The notes: generated from the sequence alone by a model not told the origin. A stretch of DNA of 64,000 nucleotides from Cricetomys ansorgei (GCA_026225945.1 JAMJFZ010002307.1:7122501-7186500), one strand, 5' to 3'; shown: positions 1 through 11,287, numbered from the stretch's first letter. A program made the numbers and translations.

Positions 1-437
1 GTTGTTCCAGTGTCTCACTTCTTCTTTTCTTACTCTGTTGGGCTCTAGAAAGAAAGAAGGACATAACCATAGGCACCCCTTGCTTCACGCACAAACTTTA
101 GGTTAAGTGTGTAGGCATTCCTTGTTTAGTTTTTCTTAAGCCTAAACTTCTTCCTTCAGGGGAAATAAGAAATAATCTTTCCTCACCAAGTGGTGGGTGA
201 TATGAGGAAAACCGTAAAAAGGTTGCTAAAAGCCCCTTCTGCTTGTAATGTGTGTGCAATACTCCATCCCTCTGTGTTGATTTCCAGGTCCTAATTGGAA
301 GCTAATATACAGTGATGCCCAACAGAAGCTTATTGCATGGAAAAACTGACTATAGCTTGTCTGAGTTACTATCTCACCAATAAGAATGATATATTTCTGT
401 CAATTAATTTATTTACACACATAAGATGATATGTCAT
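1..437. other. Unique sequence, no gene seen
   Basis: No repeat family, long open frame or splice-site pair is recognisable. AT-rich single-copy-looking DNA. Confidence 0.4.
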
Positions 438-519
438 GGGCTGGGGATGTAGCTCAGTAAAACACTTCCTCCCAGGTACAAGGTCCTAGGTTCAATTTCC
501 AGTACAGGGGGGAAAAAAG
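438..519 (+). mobile_element. ID SINE
   Basis: It opens with the ID head 'gggctggggatgtagctcag', keeps the tRNA-like B box 'aggttcaatttcc', and ends in a short A run. ID elements derive from BC1/tRNA-Ala and are rodent specific. The copy is slightly diverged. No convincing target-site duplication was found. Confidence 0.85.
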
Positions 520-2431
520 ACACTGTTACATGGATTTGACCTTGAAATTCCCCATAGATATAATTTGTCAATACAAAGTCATGATGAACAGAAAAATGCT
601 ATTAAATCAAATATGTATTATTTGCCTTGTTTGAAGGATACTCATTAGTAACTGTTTTGAATATTGATACAATGCTTGTGTCCTCTTGTGGAGAAATGTT
701 TTTTGTTTGTTTTTTTTTAAATTTGCTTAAGATATTAAAGACAGCTGAATTTACAATTTATTAAGCAAACTGACTTTTCAAGTGTGCTGTTAAGTTTTAA
801 ATGGTGGACCTTTACAAAGGGAAACAGCAGTTTGTTTCCAGGTAAAATTTATGCTTACAAATTATGGAGCCAGGCAGATTGATCCTGGAAACAGGATGGA
901 TGCTGGCCAGTTCGACCTAGAGACCCAGAACCAAGAGTTACACAAACAAAACCCAGGAAGACCAAAACTGCACGGATGGCAGCGTTTATGCGACATTTAA
1001 GGACTGCTTTCCCTTTCTTTTGTTGGAATCAGAGATGCTGCTGTTGGAGCATTTGACCTAGTTAATACATCACCTACTCTGGGGTCAGTAGCTGCTTGTC
1101 TCTTCACGTCTAATTTGTTTCATGGTGGTGGTGTTTGCCTTTGCTGCCCAGGTTTATAGAATCCTGCCCCTTGAGAGTGTCAGCTTTCCCTCCTCACACT
1201 TGACAGACGTATCTGTGCTTTGTGGCTTTCCTTCATGACTTGTCTCTTGCTTAGGTTCCCAAGTTTCTGCCTAACTGGTTGGAAGAATACTTCTGGGCTT
1301 GCCATTATAATTTGTTTAATCAGGTCCAGGTCATGGGAACAGGGCGATGCTTCTGAGAACAGTTTGCCCTCAGCTGAAGTCTGGCCACTTGAGAGAGGAG
1401 ACTTTAAGCTCTAGGAGCCACAGCATCCTGTCTTAGAGGGTGGGGGGGGCCACAGAGCTGGAGATCATTCTGGGCTGATGGAAATCGGAAAGTTAACTTG
1501 AAAGTGAGAGGAACTGATGGAGAGGCTGAGGATAAAATATATCTGCAGTGCTTGAACGTCAGTGGTGGTGGCCATTCACGTGCCTCGCCTCGGCCGTCCT
1601 GCTTTAGTTAAATGCAGTTCACACTTTTGGTCCCAAGAAATGACGTTCTTGCATTAGCCAAATCTTCAGTTAGAATGCCACTGAAATTTTTTTCCTGTCA
1701 AACCTCACTAAAGCTGAGTTTGGATTTTAACTATTAATTCATTTATCAAAACAAAACAAAAATCTTTAGCATGGAAATAGATATAACCTAACCAAAACAA
1801 AACAAAACAAAAACCTTCTACATTACATAACGTACTCACATATTCTCGTTGGTTCCACTCTAGTTCCTAGAGTGAGAAATAAATTTGTTTTTTTCTATCG
1901 AAGCCAGTTGGCCCAGCAAAGGCTCATATTCCTGAACCTTCCCCTTCCACTTTGCACTGATTAGCCAGTCTCTTCGGATTATGAAGCCCCCACCAATAGG
2001 AAGAGACAGGAACCACCTTGGCCAAGTGTGTTTGCCAATCTGCTTGCTGGTTCAGTGTGGGTTCTGGTGCAAGAAGAATTGCCTTGCCTGCTACTTCAGC
2101 TTTGTTCAGGTGTTTCTTTGTGCGACACTAGCGTCATTCTTTGCTTGTTTCTAACGTTAGCCGGAAGGCTGAGAAGCAATGGGAACGATAGAACAGGGAT
2201 GCCACAGCTCTACCATTTTGTGCTTCCTTACATTTACCGTAGACTTTGCAATTGCATAAATGTCTTGCTACGGTGTGTCACTGATGCTCTGCAAAATTAT
2301 ATCTAAGAAGCTACTTTAGCCCATTTGAAACCAAAAAGTTTTAAAAAGCTGTATAATAAGTAATTAAACTCTCATGTTTGTTTTTCTTGTCTAAAGCTTT
2401 TTCTTAAGAGATGATTTGCTGGACTAGGGAG
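520..2431. other. Mostly unique sequence
   Basis: Nothing gene-like is visible. There are (AAAAC)n-type A-rich stretches near 1748-1815. A degenerate SINE-like patch near 870-960 is too diverged to name. Short open frames here have no recognisable protein family and no matching splice signals. Confidence 0.4.
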
Positions 2432-2618
2432 TGTTGTGGAAGTTTATTTTTAGTTATCATAAAATATTGTTTTATGCACTGCTGGGTGAGGGGCTAGCCT
2501 AGGTCTTGGCGTTTTGTATTGTCTGCAGGTGTTGGATGTCTGTGGGGGACGTTTGATTGCTTGTGATCTGCACCTGAGGAGTTCTGAATGAATGAAAACA
2601 CTTGAGCTGAGATGCTCG
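2432..2618 (+). mobile_element. Truncated LTR, copy A of an unnamed family
   Basis: It starts TGTTGTGGAAG and matches the LTRs at 31191 and 36158 through the motifs 'gttttgtattgtctgcagg' and 'gaggagttctgaatgaat'. It stops about 120 bp short of the LTR end seen at 31531 and runs straight into a 5'-truncated SINE, so a deletion joined the two. Confidence 0.7.
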
Positions 2619-2752
2619 GCCTGACGAACTAAGTTCGGTTCTCTGGAAGTCACATCCTTTAAGGAGAAAACAGACTCCTACGAGCTGTCTTCTGACTTCC
2701 ACAGGCTCACCCACACATATACATATAAAAAATAAATACAATAAAAAAAATT
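2619..2752 (+). mobile_element. B2/B3-family SINE, 5' truncated
   Basis: It begins inside the SINE body ('gcctgacgaactaagttcgg'), continues through the typical 'gagaaaacagactcctacgag' and 'tgacttccacaggc' segments, and ends in an A-rich AATAAA tail. The tRNA-like head is missing because of the junction with the LTR. Confidence 0.75.
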
Positions 2753-2794
2753 TTAGTCTTCAGAATGTTAGCTCATGCACTTGTGCTTGTGCAC

Positions 2795-2945
2795 AAGTGC
2801 TTGTTATCCAAGCACTTGGGAGGCAGAGGCCGGCGGATTTCTGGGTTCAAGGCTAATCTTGTCTACATAGCGAGTTCCAGGCCAGCTAGAGCCACTGCGA
2901 GACCCCATCAGAAACAAATGAACAAATAAACAAACAAAAAACCCA
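2795..2945 (+). mobile_element. B1 SINE
   Basis: It carries 'agcacttgggaggcagagg' and 'gcgagttccaggccagctag' and ends in an (AAAC)-rich tail. The first 20 or so bases are replaced by a CTTGTGCACAAG palindrome-like stretch. Confidence 0.8.
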
Positions 2946-3654
2946 CAAGATTTATTGACCCTAAATGTATTTGGAGGACATTAAATGGTGATTTCTTGAA
3001 ATGTGTGCTGTGAAACTTGCAAGGAAAACCACTATTTGGTACGGCAATATTCTTTGGATTTAGCTATATTTTAAATATGTTTTTGCTTATACTCAGTTCA
3101 AAATACTATTAAGATAAACCTTGCCATATGCCCAGGATTCCTAACAGCTGATTTATGATTACTACAAACCCAGCTCAAACACAATGTTTGGAAAAACATG
3201 GTCCTTATTGGGCAACCCAGTTAAGAGTACAGGTTGATATGGTAAGAAATGAGGTTCTCAGAATATTCTCCTGAAAGTCCAGTGACTCAAAAAAAAAAAA
3301 AATGTCTTTGTGTGTCTTTATCATGTTTGTGTAATAAAAGAAAAACTTCTCTAAAAAATTGTGCAATTGAAATTAGTCACAGAGTGAGCCATAAGGTTGC
3401 AATATACAGGACACACTTGTCATCTCACCCTGTGCTGTCTTACCTGCTTGGACATGTCTTTGTGCTCCTGGATGTTAGTCAGAGGTTCATCTACGCTTGC
3501 AACTAAGATTTACAGCACTTAGTAACATGCACAGTTTCCATTTGTAGAATCCCATTTTGTTAAGTAAAATAGGACAATAATATTTTTGCACGGCAAGATG
3601 TAGTCATATGTCACAAATGACATGTTTCTATTATCATTTGCGAGTGTTCTTTTT
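2946..3654. other. Unique AT-rich sequence
   Basis: No repeat or exon recognised. A 13-bp A run lies at about 3289-3302. Confidence 0.4.
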
Positions 3655-4190
3655 TCTTATTATGTCCTTTATTATTTTTTTTTTGAGATTACAATTACAT
3701 AATATCCTCCTTCCCTTTCCTCCCCAAGGCCCTGTCATATATACCCTTCCTTGCCCTCTTTGAAATTCATGACTTCTTTTTTTTTTATTAATTGTTGTTA
3801 CATGTATATATGTAACGTATATACATATGTTCCTAAATACAACCTGCTCAGTCTGTATGATGTCACTTGTATGTACGTTTTCAGGAATGACCATTTCGTA
3901 TTGGGTAACCAAAAGTGTGCTCTTCCTTAGGGAGACTATTTATTCCACTCTCCACATTCCTTAGTTGCCTGTAGTTCTCTGTGTAGGGTTGAGGCCTCAT
4001 GGACTTTTCTCCATCTACTTTGGCATGTCTGTTGTCCTTGTTCAGTTCATGTTCAGGCAGCCATGTTGGTGAGACTTTATGGATGTAGCTTCTGACATCA
4101 CTAGCAGACAGTCTCACAGCAAACTCCTTGATCCTTTGGATTTTAGAATCTTTCCTCCCTCTCTTCTACAATGTGCCTTGAGCCAAGAGT
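3655..4190 (-). mobile_element. L1 3' end (3' UTR), minus strand
   Basis: The left end is a T run (the antisense poly(A)). It is followed by blocks that I recognise from rodent L1 3' UTRs read in antisense: 'cctgctcagtctgtatgatg', 'ccttagttgcctgtagttct' and 'gccatgttggtgagacttta'. Only the 3' end is present, as in most 5'-truncated L1 insertions. Confidence 0.65.
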
Positions 4191-4940
4191 TAATTAAAAG
4201 AAATCAACTTTGCCAATAAATATGTTTTAATTAGGCAATCAAGTTTTATGAGAGTGTATGTAAGTCAACAGTTTGATTGACTCAAGAGTCGCCCATAAAC
4301 TCTAAGGCAGATTTGACACAATAAGCTTCTTGAAGCCACACACGAGCTTCCTTGCTCTCCCGTGACAATCTTTCAGAGATTTTTAAATCTCTTCTCTTCA
4401 TTCACCTCTTACTGAATTGGTTCAGGTTCACAATTTTAGGGCACTTACAGTAAACAGAAATGGCAGACCAAATCATTAAGCACCACCTCTGTTTTGCAGG
4501 AGCAACCATGATTGAAAATGAGGACAGAGAAACTCCTAGAAGCCTTCTTTCTCTCTGACTAAGCCTACCACACCCAGCAAAAGAGGACAGAGTTCAAAGG
4601 GTGAAGAAGCTTTCTTTCAAGCAGCGATTCTCAGATAATTTTAAGTGACACTTTGGTCAACAAGATGCCACCCCCATCTTCTTCCTGCAGTAAGTGCTTT
4701 TTTGTAGGCTCCTTTGGAAGTAGCTCATACGCCAGGAGCCACTTAGGAAGTGGCTCCCAGAGCCAAGTAGTTTGCTGCCCACAGAATACACATACGAAGT
4801 TTCTTGGGAATGAGCCAGTGCACTGTGGTATGCTAGGACAGAGCCTGTCTTTAAGAAAATGTGGATGTATGAGTTTTCACTGCCTTACTGCCTACAAAAA
4901 GGAAAATCATAAAGAAATACCTGTTCCTTAAAAACAAAGT
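4191..4940. other. Unique sequence
   Basis: No repeat family recognised and no supported exon. The open frames are short and have no recognisable domains. Confidence 0.4.
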
Positions 4941-4945
4941 TAGCC

Positions 4946-5205
4946 CGGTGGTGGTGGCAGTGCAAGCCACCTCCTGAGTAAATTACAACTGTCCTGTCTT
5001 CTACCATAAAAAAGGTGACCAGAGCTGGGCGGTGTTGGCGCACGCCTTTAATCCCAGCACTTGAGATACAGAGGCAGGTGCATCTCTGTGAGTTCAAAAT
5101 CAGCCTGGTCTACAGAGTGAGTTCCAGGACAGCCAGAGTCATAACAGAGAAACCCTGCCTTGAAAAAATAAAATAAAATAAAATAAAAAAATAAAAAAAT
5201 AAAGT
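4946..5205 (+). mobile_element. B1 SINE with an extra partial B1-like head
   Basis: A full B1 runs from about 5023 ('agctgggcggtgttggcgca' through 'gtgagttccaggacagcc') to an (AAAAT)n tail. A B1-head-like stretch ('cccggtggtggtggcag') lies just upstream from 4946. The whole unit is bracketed by AAAGTTAG on both sides (4937-4944 and after the tail), which suggests one composite insertion. Confidence 0.7.
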
Positions 5206-5261
5206 TAGTGTTACTGTGGAAGGAATCTAGATCTGTGGATTCTAATAGAAGCAAACATTTC

Positions 5262-5480
5262 TTTCCTTTCTTTGTTGTGTGTGTGTGTGTGTGTGTTTAC
5301 AGTGTATGTAGGTACACATGGCATGACATGTGTGTGGAGGGACAAGGACAACTTTGTGGAGTTGAATTTTCTTTGTATGTATGTATGAGGGTTCTGGGGG
5401 TCCTACTTAGCTCATAAGGATAGATGAGCTAAGTTCTCAGCTAGAACTTTCACCTGCTGAGCCAGCTTACCAGTCCCTGA
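5262..5480 (-). mobile_element. B2/B3-family SINE, minus strand, with (TG)n
   Basis: A (TG)11 tract at 5275-5297 is followed by an antisense SINE body with 'gtgtggagggacaaggacaa' and 'cctgctgagccagcttacca', the complement of the tRNA-like head. It is clearly old. Confidence 0.6.
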
Positions 5481-5576
5481 AGCTGGTCTTGAATTCTTGT
5501 TCCTTCTGCCTCCACTTCTTAACTATTGGGATCCCAGGCTGGCACCACTATCTTGCAACAATAACTATTTGTCATT

Positions 5577-5610
5577 ATCATCATCATCATCATCATTACT
5601 ATTATTACTA
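5577..5610. repeat. (TCA)n/(ATT)n microsatellite
   Basis: About eight TCA units grade into ATT units, next to the tail side of the adjacent antisense B1. Confidence 0.85.
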
Positions 5611-5627
5611 CTCCTGCTATCATTACT

Positions 5628-5737
5628 TTAGCCAGGGTCTCTCTATGTAGCTCAGGCTGCCCTTGAACTCACATAGATCCACCTACCTCTGTTCCCAAGT
5701 GCTGGGATTAAAGGCAGGCACCACTATGTTGGGCAAT
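5628..5737 (-). mobile_element. B1 SINE, minus strand
   Basis: The antisense B1 body is visible as 'ccttgaactcacatagatcc' and 'gtgctgggattaaaggcagg'. Preceding sequence at 5483-5560 resembles a second, badly decayed antisense B1. Confidence 0.8.
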
Positions 5738-6099
5738 TATTTGTTTGGTTTTGTTTTAATCCAAAAGAAAGGAAGCTTAATAAATAACATCTTGACAAGC
5801 TGGGTATTTGTAAATTAAGTACTCACCATGACCCTGAGGGAAGCCCATTGATAAAGTCATCCAAAAATAGATCCCTCAGTCTGTTGTAAATTCTTCGGGG
5901 ACTACACGCCTTTCAGAAGAGATTTTAATTATACTGACTTGGCTTTGCTTTCTCTGGCTGACCTTGAGATGGGGAATTTGTACTTTTGAGACAAAAGAGT
6001 GGAAGAGGCTTTTATTTAGACATGATTCAGAGGGTTCTTTGGATGTGCCAGGAGAAAGCAAGCACACTTGGGGAAATATGGCTGAAGGCACAGAAACTG
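5738..6099. other. Unique sequence
   Basis: No repeat or exon recognised. Confidence 0.35.
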
Positions 6100-6250
6100 T
6101 AATCATGTCTCCTTGGGAGGCTGAGGCAGGGGGATCATAACCATATCTCAAAATAAAACATCAGAACAAAAAACAGGGGATATTGCTTGGTGGTAGAACA
6201 CCTGCCCCACGCCATCAGGTCCCAGGGTTAGTCCTTAGCACCACAGGGAT
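6100..6250 (+). mobile_element. B1 fragment plus ID-like segment (B4-type)
   Basis: A short B1 core ('ccttgggaggctgaggcag') is followed by an ID-like unit ('gcttggtggtagaacacctg', 'cccagggttagtccttagca'). Both are diverged and their order differs from a standard B4, so these may be two insertions. Confidence 0.55.
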
Positions 6251-6694
6251 TACCAGGTTCCAGGTGAACAGCATACATTACTGTTCTGTTCAATCTTCAA
6301 CAGCTTCTTCAAGCCTTAGCAAAGTATGCTACAATATTGCTTTTGCATTTTGAAATGGGAGGACTCGATTTCTACATTTCTGAAGGTATCTATGTCTTTA
6401 TGGAAAGATCTGAAGCAACAGGCCAGAAGAGGTTGACCCAAAACATTCAAGATGGATTTGTGAGATGCTGCAGGACATACTGTGTGTCCTCATGAGGTCC
6501 AGGGAAGGGCTGTATGCCTGAAAATCTCTTGGGTGGAGGCTCAGATCCATCTTGTTTAGATATGAAAGGCAAGACTGACCTGGAAAGGCTAGAGAAGCGA
6601 TGATGTAATTCCTGTATGAAATGGAATTCTGTGATGGGCAGAATTACTTAGGGGATGAAAAGAACCTAGTTTTATATTTTTAATTAAATCAATT
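6251..6694. other. Unique sequence
   Basis: No repeat or exon recognised. Confidence 0.35.
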
Positions 6695-6815
6695 TGTTTG
6701 CCACAAGGTCTCACTGTGTATCCCTGGCTAGATAGGAACTCAATATAGACCAGGCTGGCCTCAAACTTGTGGTGATCCTCTTGCCTCTGCCTCCTTGCTG
6801 AGTCAAAAGCCACAA
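6695..6815 (-). mobile_element. B1 SINE, minus strand
   Basis: Antisense B1 with 'agaccaggctggcctcaaac' and 'cttgcctctgcctccttgct'. The head is truncated at the right. Confidence 0.8.
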
Positions 6816-6834
6816 TGACTTGAGAGCATTTAAC

Positions 6835-6969
6835 TTTTTGAGATAGTGTCTCGTGTAGCTCAGGCTGGCCTTGCACTTGTTGTGTAGCTGAGAACGACCC
6901 TGAGCTTTAGATCTTTCTGTTTCAACTTCCCAAGTGCTGGGATGATGGGTATGCCCCACCACATCTAGG
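6835..6969 (-). mobile_element. B1 SINE, minus strand
   Basis: A second antisense B1 directly after the previous one: 'gtgtagctcaggctggcctt', 'cccaagtgctgggatgatgg', ending at the head 'ccccaccacatctagg'. Confidence 0.8.
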
Positions 6970-6982
6970 TCCTAGTTTAGAC

Positions 6983-7205
6983 CAGTGGTTCTCAACCTGT
7001 GGGTTGGGACCCCTATGGGGTTCTAACAACACTTTGACAGGGGCCGCCTAAGACCATCTGCATATCAGTTATTTACATTACAATTCATAACAGTAGCAAA
7101 ATTACAGTTATGAAGTAGCAACAAAAATAATTTTATGGTTGGGGCCACCAGAACATGAGGGACTGTATTAAAGGGTTGTAGCGTTAGGGAGGTTGAGAAC
7201 CGCTG
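6983..7205. mobile_element. hAT-Charlie-type MITE (URR1-like), complete
   Basis: The 223-bp element has 16-bp terminal inverted repeats, CAGTGGTTCTCAACCT at the left and the complement of CAGCGGTTCTCAACCT at the right (15/16 match). It is flanked by 8-bp duplications GTTTAGAC (6975-6982) and CTCTAGAC (7206-7213), close to the hAT-Charlie preference nTCTAGAn. The body ('aattcataacagtagcaaaa', 'tatgaagtagcaac') matches what I recall of rodent URR1. It is non-autonomous, with no transposase frame. Confidence 0.85.
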
Positions 7206-7213
7206 CTCTAGAC

Positions 7214-7975
7214 TCTTAATTGGGAAGACTGCTCCAGATTAACGTACCTTTGGTTCTGTGCTTTTACACGGGCTGGGGTGCAAAAGTCTGCATTTGCATT
7301 CTAGTGCTTTCTCTGGAGATTGGTATGTGAGACATTGCAAAATCCAGACATTAGCAACAGTGACACTCAGTGCTACCTCCTCTTATTTGAAGAGCTTTTC
7401 TTTCTTATATGCTGTATTGGAAACCCCAGATTTCAACTTCCTTGAATTCCTTAGAGCTATGAAACTTGTCTATTGGGGGAGTTCCTCCAACATGTATGAT
7501 GCCTACATGCAGAGCTAATCTGAAATCCTGTGGTTACACGATGACCTGACCCATCAATAGAACTCATGGCAGGCTGTGAAAACCAGTCCCTCTCTGCTTC
7601 CTTCCTCCTCTGTGCAAGTGTTTAATGGACTTTGGAGCAGTAGATGACAGGAACTCAGTGTCACCTTAAGGGATCACTGGACATAAAGCACTCATTTGTC
7701 TAACTTAAAATCTCAGGTTAGGCTGCGAAACACAGGGAGAAAAAAACAGCCAAAATAATTTTATGCCCTTTCGAATCTCAAGTCTGTGCCCTTGCCTGAG
7801 TGCTTTTAGTGAGAGTTTCCTTGGTCTGTGTAAGGATTACTGGGCTGTATGGCAAATTGTAACAGCTGGCATCTTGTGGCTCCTCTTTTTAAAACTCCCA
7901 TGGCTTGCATATTTGTTTCTAAAACTCACAGGGATGAGTTGGGCGTGTTTTTTCAAATCTTCATCCCTGAGTGGT
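7214..7975. other. Unique sequence
   Basis: No repeat recognised. Open frames of up to about 130 codons cross this stretch and the next SINE. They have no recognisable domain and run into repeat sequence, so I do not call a gene. Confidence 0.4.
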
Positions 7976-7979
7976 CCTG

Positions 7980-8140
7980 AGCGGTACATACATGCAAGTA
8001 CATACATAGGATTTCTTGCCTCTATAGATCAGGAGTTTAGGGTCATCCTTGTCTGCATGTCTAGTTCTAGGATAGCTAGTCTGGGCTACATAAGATCTTG
8101 TATCAAAACAAATAAACAAATAAACACAGCAAAGCCAAGC
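7980..8140 (+). mobile_element. Degenerate B1 SINE
   Basis: The 3' half of a B1 is visible ('gatcaggagtttagggtcat', 'gctagtctgggctacataag') with an (AAAC)-rich tail. The head is lost or too diverged. Confidence 0.6.
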
Positions 8141-8469
8141 CACCATAAATCATGGCTACCATAGCACCTGATCCAAATCTCAAAGCTTAGCTCCCTGGTT
8201 GTAAAAGGCAGACACCACCAACCTGTTGGTCAGACAGCTTCACAAATACAAACCTCTACAAATCACTAATTTCAAAATGTCCTACAATATACCACAGTCT
8301 AAAATCTGTCCCGACTCCATCAGGAGCCATTTCCATCAAAGTCTCAGCTCTCTCCTGTCTCCTCTGAATTCTCCTTTTGTTTAACTTTTCCATGTTGGCA
8401 GCCAATTCATTCATTTTGTGATTGTTAGTGAAAAAATGCCATAATATCTTTTTTCCCCTTCTGGAGTTA
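8141..8469. other. Unclassified sequence
   Basis: No clear family. The 8230-8400 part could be an old LTR relic but shows no diagnostic ends. Confidence 0.3.
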
Positions 8470-8686
8470 AAAAAGTATTTTATTTCATTTTAATGTGTGT
8501 GAGTGTCTTGACTGTATATACGTTTGTATACCACATGAGTGCCTAGTGCCTCTAGGGGCCAGAAGTTGGATCTTCTGGAACTATCATTACAGATGGTTGT
8601 GAGACATCATGTGGATGCTGGGAATCGAACTTGGGTCCTCTGCAAGAGCAGCAATGCTCTAACTACTAAGCCATCTTTGCAGCCCC
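8470..8686 (-). mobile_element. B2/B3-family SINE, minus strand
   Basis: Antisense B3 with 'gttgtgagacatcatgtgga', 'gctgggaatcgaacttgggt' and the head complement 'taagccatctttgcagcccc' at the right edge. Confidence 0.88.
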
Positions 8687-8799
8687 TAGATGCACTTCTT
8701 CCTCCTGGGTCGTACAGCAGCAGTCACAGCAGTGCTGGACTTACTGAGCATGAGGTGTGTCCTAAGGAGGTGGCTCTGGCTTTCTTCAGCAGCACCAGG

Positions 8800-8880
8800 A
8801 CCTGGGGCTACAGTGACAGCATCTTTTCCTGGCACAAAGGAGTCCCTGGGTTTGATCTCCAGTACCACAAAAAAATAAAC
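8800..8880 (+). mobile_element. ID-like SINE relic
   Basis: An ID-type 3' half ('ccctgggtttgatctccagt') ends in an A run. The 5' half is diverged. Confidence 0.5.
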
Positions 8881-9009
8881 ATAAGTAAATCCATAAAGGG
8901 GAAGAAAGAACGTTTTAAAGGAGCAAGTTAGCCTTATTATAGTTCAGACTCATTCATCTAGTTTTTCCCAGTTAATTTCATTCAAGAGTGCCCCTTGCCT
9001 AGAAAAAAA

Positions 9010-9213
9010 ACATGGGGAGGGTGTGAATGGAGAGAGGGTACTTGCTGCCCCAGCAACCACATGAATTTGAGTGTGTAATACCAGTGTTTAGGAGGAGGCA
9101 GAGACAGGGGCTTCCCTAGGGCAAACTGGCTCCCTAAAGATGACCTTGAACTGTGGATCCTCCTGCCTCTACCTTCCAAGTGCTGAGATTAAGGTAGAAG
9201 CAACTATGCCCAG
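9010..9213. mobile_element. Two degenerate B1/B4 pieces in opposite orientation
   Basis: A plus-strand B1-like piece (about 9010-9130, 'taccagtgtttaggaggagg') is followed by a minus-strand B1 (about 9137-9213, 'ccttccaagtgctgagatta', ending 'ctatgcccagttt'). Confidence 0.6.
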
Positions 9214-9863
9214 TTTCTTTTGTTTTATTTTTCCAGAAACACTGGTTAGATCTGTTTTGAATCTGCAGCCAGTCAGCTGAGCTTGTACTGGGAACACCAG
9301 CCCCATTCTCTCCAGACTCAGTTAAGCATCTGGAGCAAGGTGAGTGGCATCTCATTTCGGAAGGCCTGGCTGTTGTTGTTGTGGTGGTGTGTAATGGCAA
9401 TGAAGAGAAAGAAAGTTTCTGGAAAATGCCATTTTTCAGGAGTGAGAACACCTGGTAGTGTGTCCCTGGCTAGCGAATTTGAGATGACATGAAAGACTCC
9501 AGCTGAAGGCTTAGTGAGGGATAGAGGAGAGGAGGGAATGATGGAGAAAAATAATACCCTGAAACAGAGGAAACACATGTGGGAAAACAAACGTCTAATG
9601 CTGAACATTTATAATTTGCCAAGAAAACGTCACCTAATCTTTTCTAAATAGAGAGAAAAACTACAAAAGAGTAGAGATTTGGAAGTACAGTGTCATGTTT
9701 AAGAAGGAAAAAAATCTATGAAGAATTAAGCCGTAAGTAGTATTCATTTTGCATAAATGCTGAATTAGAGTTTTTCACTGTGGCAAATGGCCTTAGGGAC
9801 TTCGTGTAACTGTATAACTCTAAAAAGACAGCTTCTTCTTTTTAAAAACTTGCAAAACAGAGC
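9214..9863. other. Unique sequence
   Basis: No repeat family recognised. Open frames on both strands overlap each other without any domain, so none is called. Confidence 0.4.
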
Positions 9864-10238
9864 ATACACATATAAACACACACACACATGCACATATACA
9901 CTCACACACATATACACATGCATACATATACAGACACATACATACAGACAGACATACAAACACACAGACATACATAAACACACACAGAGACACACACATA
10001 TACATACATACATATATACAAATACAAACACATACACATATTCACACACACCTATATACAGACACACAGACACATACATGCACATACATACACACAGACA
10101 CACATAGACACACAAACAAATAAACACATATACACACATAAATATAAATAAACACATATACACATACATATACACATAAATATACATAGCACACATATAC
10201 ACACACACATACACAAACACATATACAAATACACACAT
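9864..10238. repeat. Long imperfect CA/TA-rich tract
   Basis: About 375 bp of nearly continuous alternating purine-pyrimidine sequence made of ACACAT, ATACAC, ACAG and ATACAA units. Open frames across it on both strands translate only to Cys/Val/Tyr or His/Thr repeats and are not genes. Confidence 0.95.
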
Positions 10239-11287
10239 GTTATAAGAGAGGTTTTAAAACTTACTTTTATTTTCAGTGACTACTTTCCAACACAGATATA
10301 AACCATTGTCTTACATGAAGTCACAATTGATAACTATATCCAATAATGAGCACATGGCAAAAATAAATGCAGTTAATTTATAATGTATTAGTCTGAAAGG
10401 CCATCTTTGAAATCAATTTTAGAATTATAGACTTATAAAAGAAAAGCAAGGAAGAAATAAATTTCCAAAGTTGAAATTCACTGAAACATCTCATCCATTG
10501 ATAGAATTTTCACAAAGAAAAATATTTGTAAAACATACCTGTAATTTAAGTGTTTCCATTTATGGAAGTTAGTTCCTATTCAGTTCAACATTTTGAATCT
10601 TTTAGAAACACAGTCATTGCAAAGTTTGAGTTATCTGTGGGAAATAAATGACAGCAGAATCACAAATGCTGTACAGGGGATTAGCCCTGCCTCTCTGTAG
10701 CTTCTCTCCCAGCTCCCTAAGGCAACCTGAGTTCTGGTAAACTCTTAGCATGGGCTGGTCCTAAGGTAGTGCAAGGATTAAGCTTCCTGTGCCTGGGGCT
10801 TATGAAAACCTGAATAAGGCCTCATAGTCGACTCTCACCTGGACTCAGAGGCTGAACTCAAGACATCTCTCCTCTGAAGCCTATGAAAGCAAGGGATTTC
10901 CTTCATTCTGTGGATGGCTGTTGGACCTTCTGTCCCAGCTTCCCTCACTGTGGGTGGCTCTTGTTACTAAAGGGTGTTTCATCTGAAATGTGTGAGCATC
11001 TTCCTATCAAACCTGAAAATAATCTTTCCTTCTTACTTAAAACATACACGATTGAAATTCACAAATTACCAAAAGCAATGATTTTAGTTTTTTTTCAATA
11101 TTTTAGTGAACCAACAGATAGGAAAACAAGTTTTTAACCCTTTCTTACTTTATAGGGTTGTGGGCCAACTAAAAGACACAAAGCAAGATTCACCCATGTA
11201 TTTCCCTCAGGTCAGTAATAAGCTTTAGTAAGGAGAGAATGTAGTAAAGAGGTTAGATATTTTGGATTGAATGAAACCAAAATATTG
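10239..11287. other. Unique sequence, about 1 kb
   Basis: No SINE, LINE or LTR recognised. The first half is AT-rich. The 10680-10980 part is richer in GC and could be an old LTR, but no TG...CA ends are clear. Confidence 0.35.

Noticed and set aside
438..519. Possible tRNA gene from the A/B-box-like sequence
   Set aside because: It is an ID SINE. It cannot fold into a full cloverleaf with a 3' acceptor, and it ends in an A tail.
9765..10238. 157-codon minus-strand open frame with membrane-like hydrophobic content
   Set aside because: It is CA/TA microsatellite translation. The apparent hydrophobicity comes from Val/Tyr/Cys repeats.
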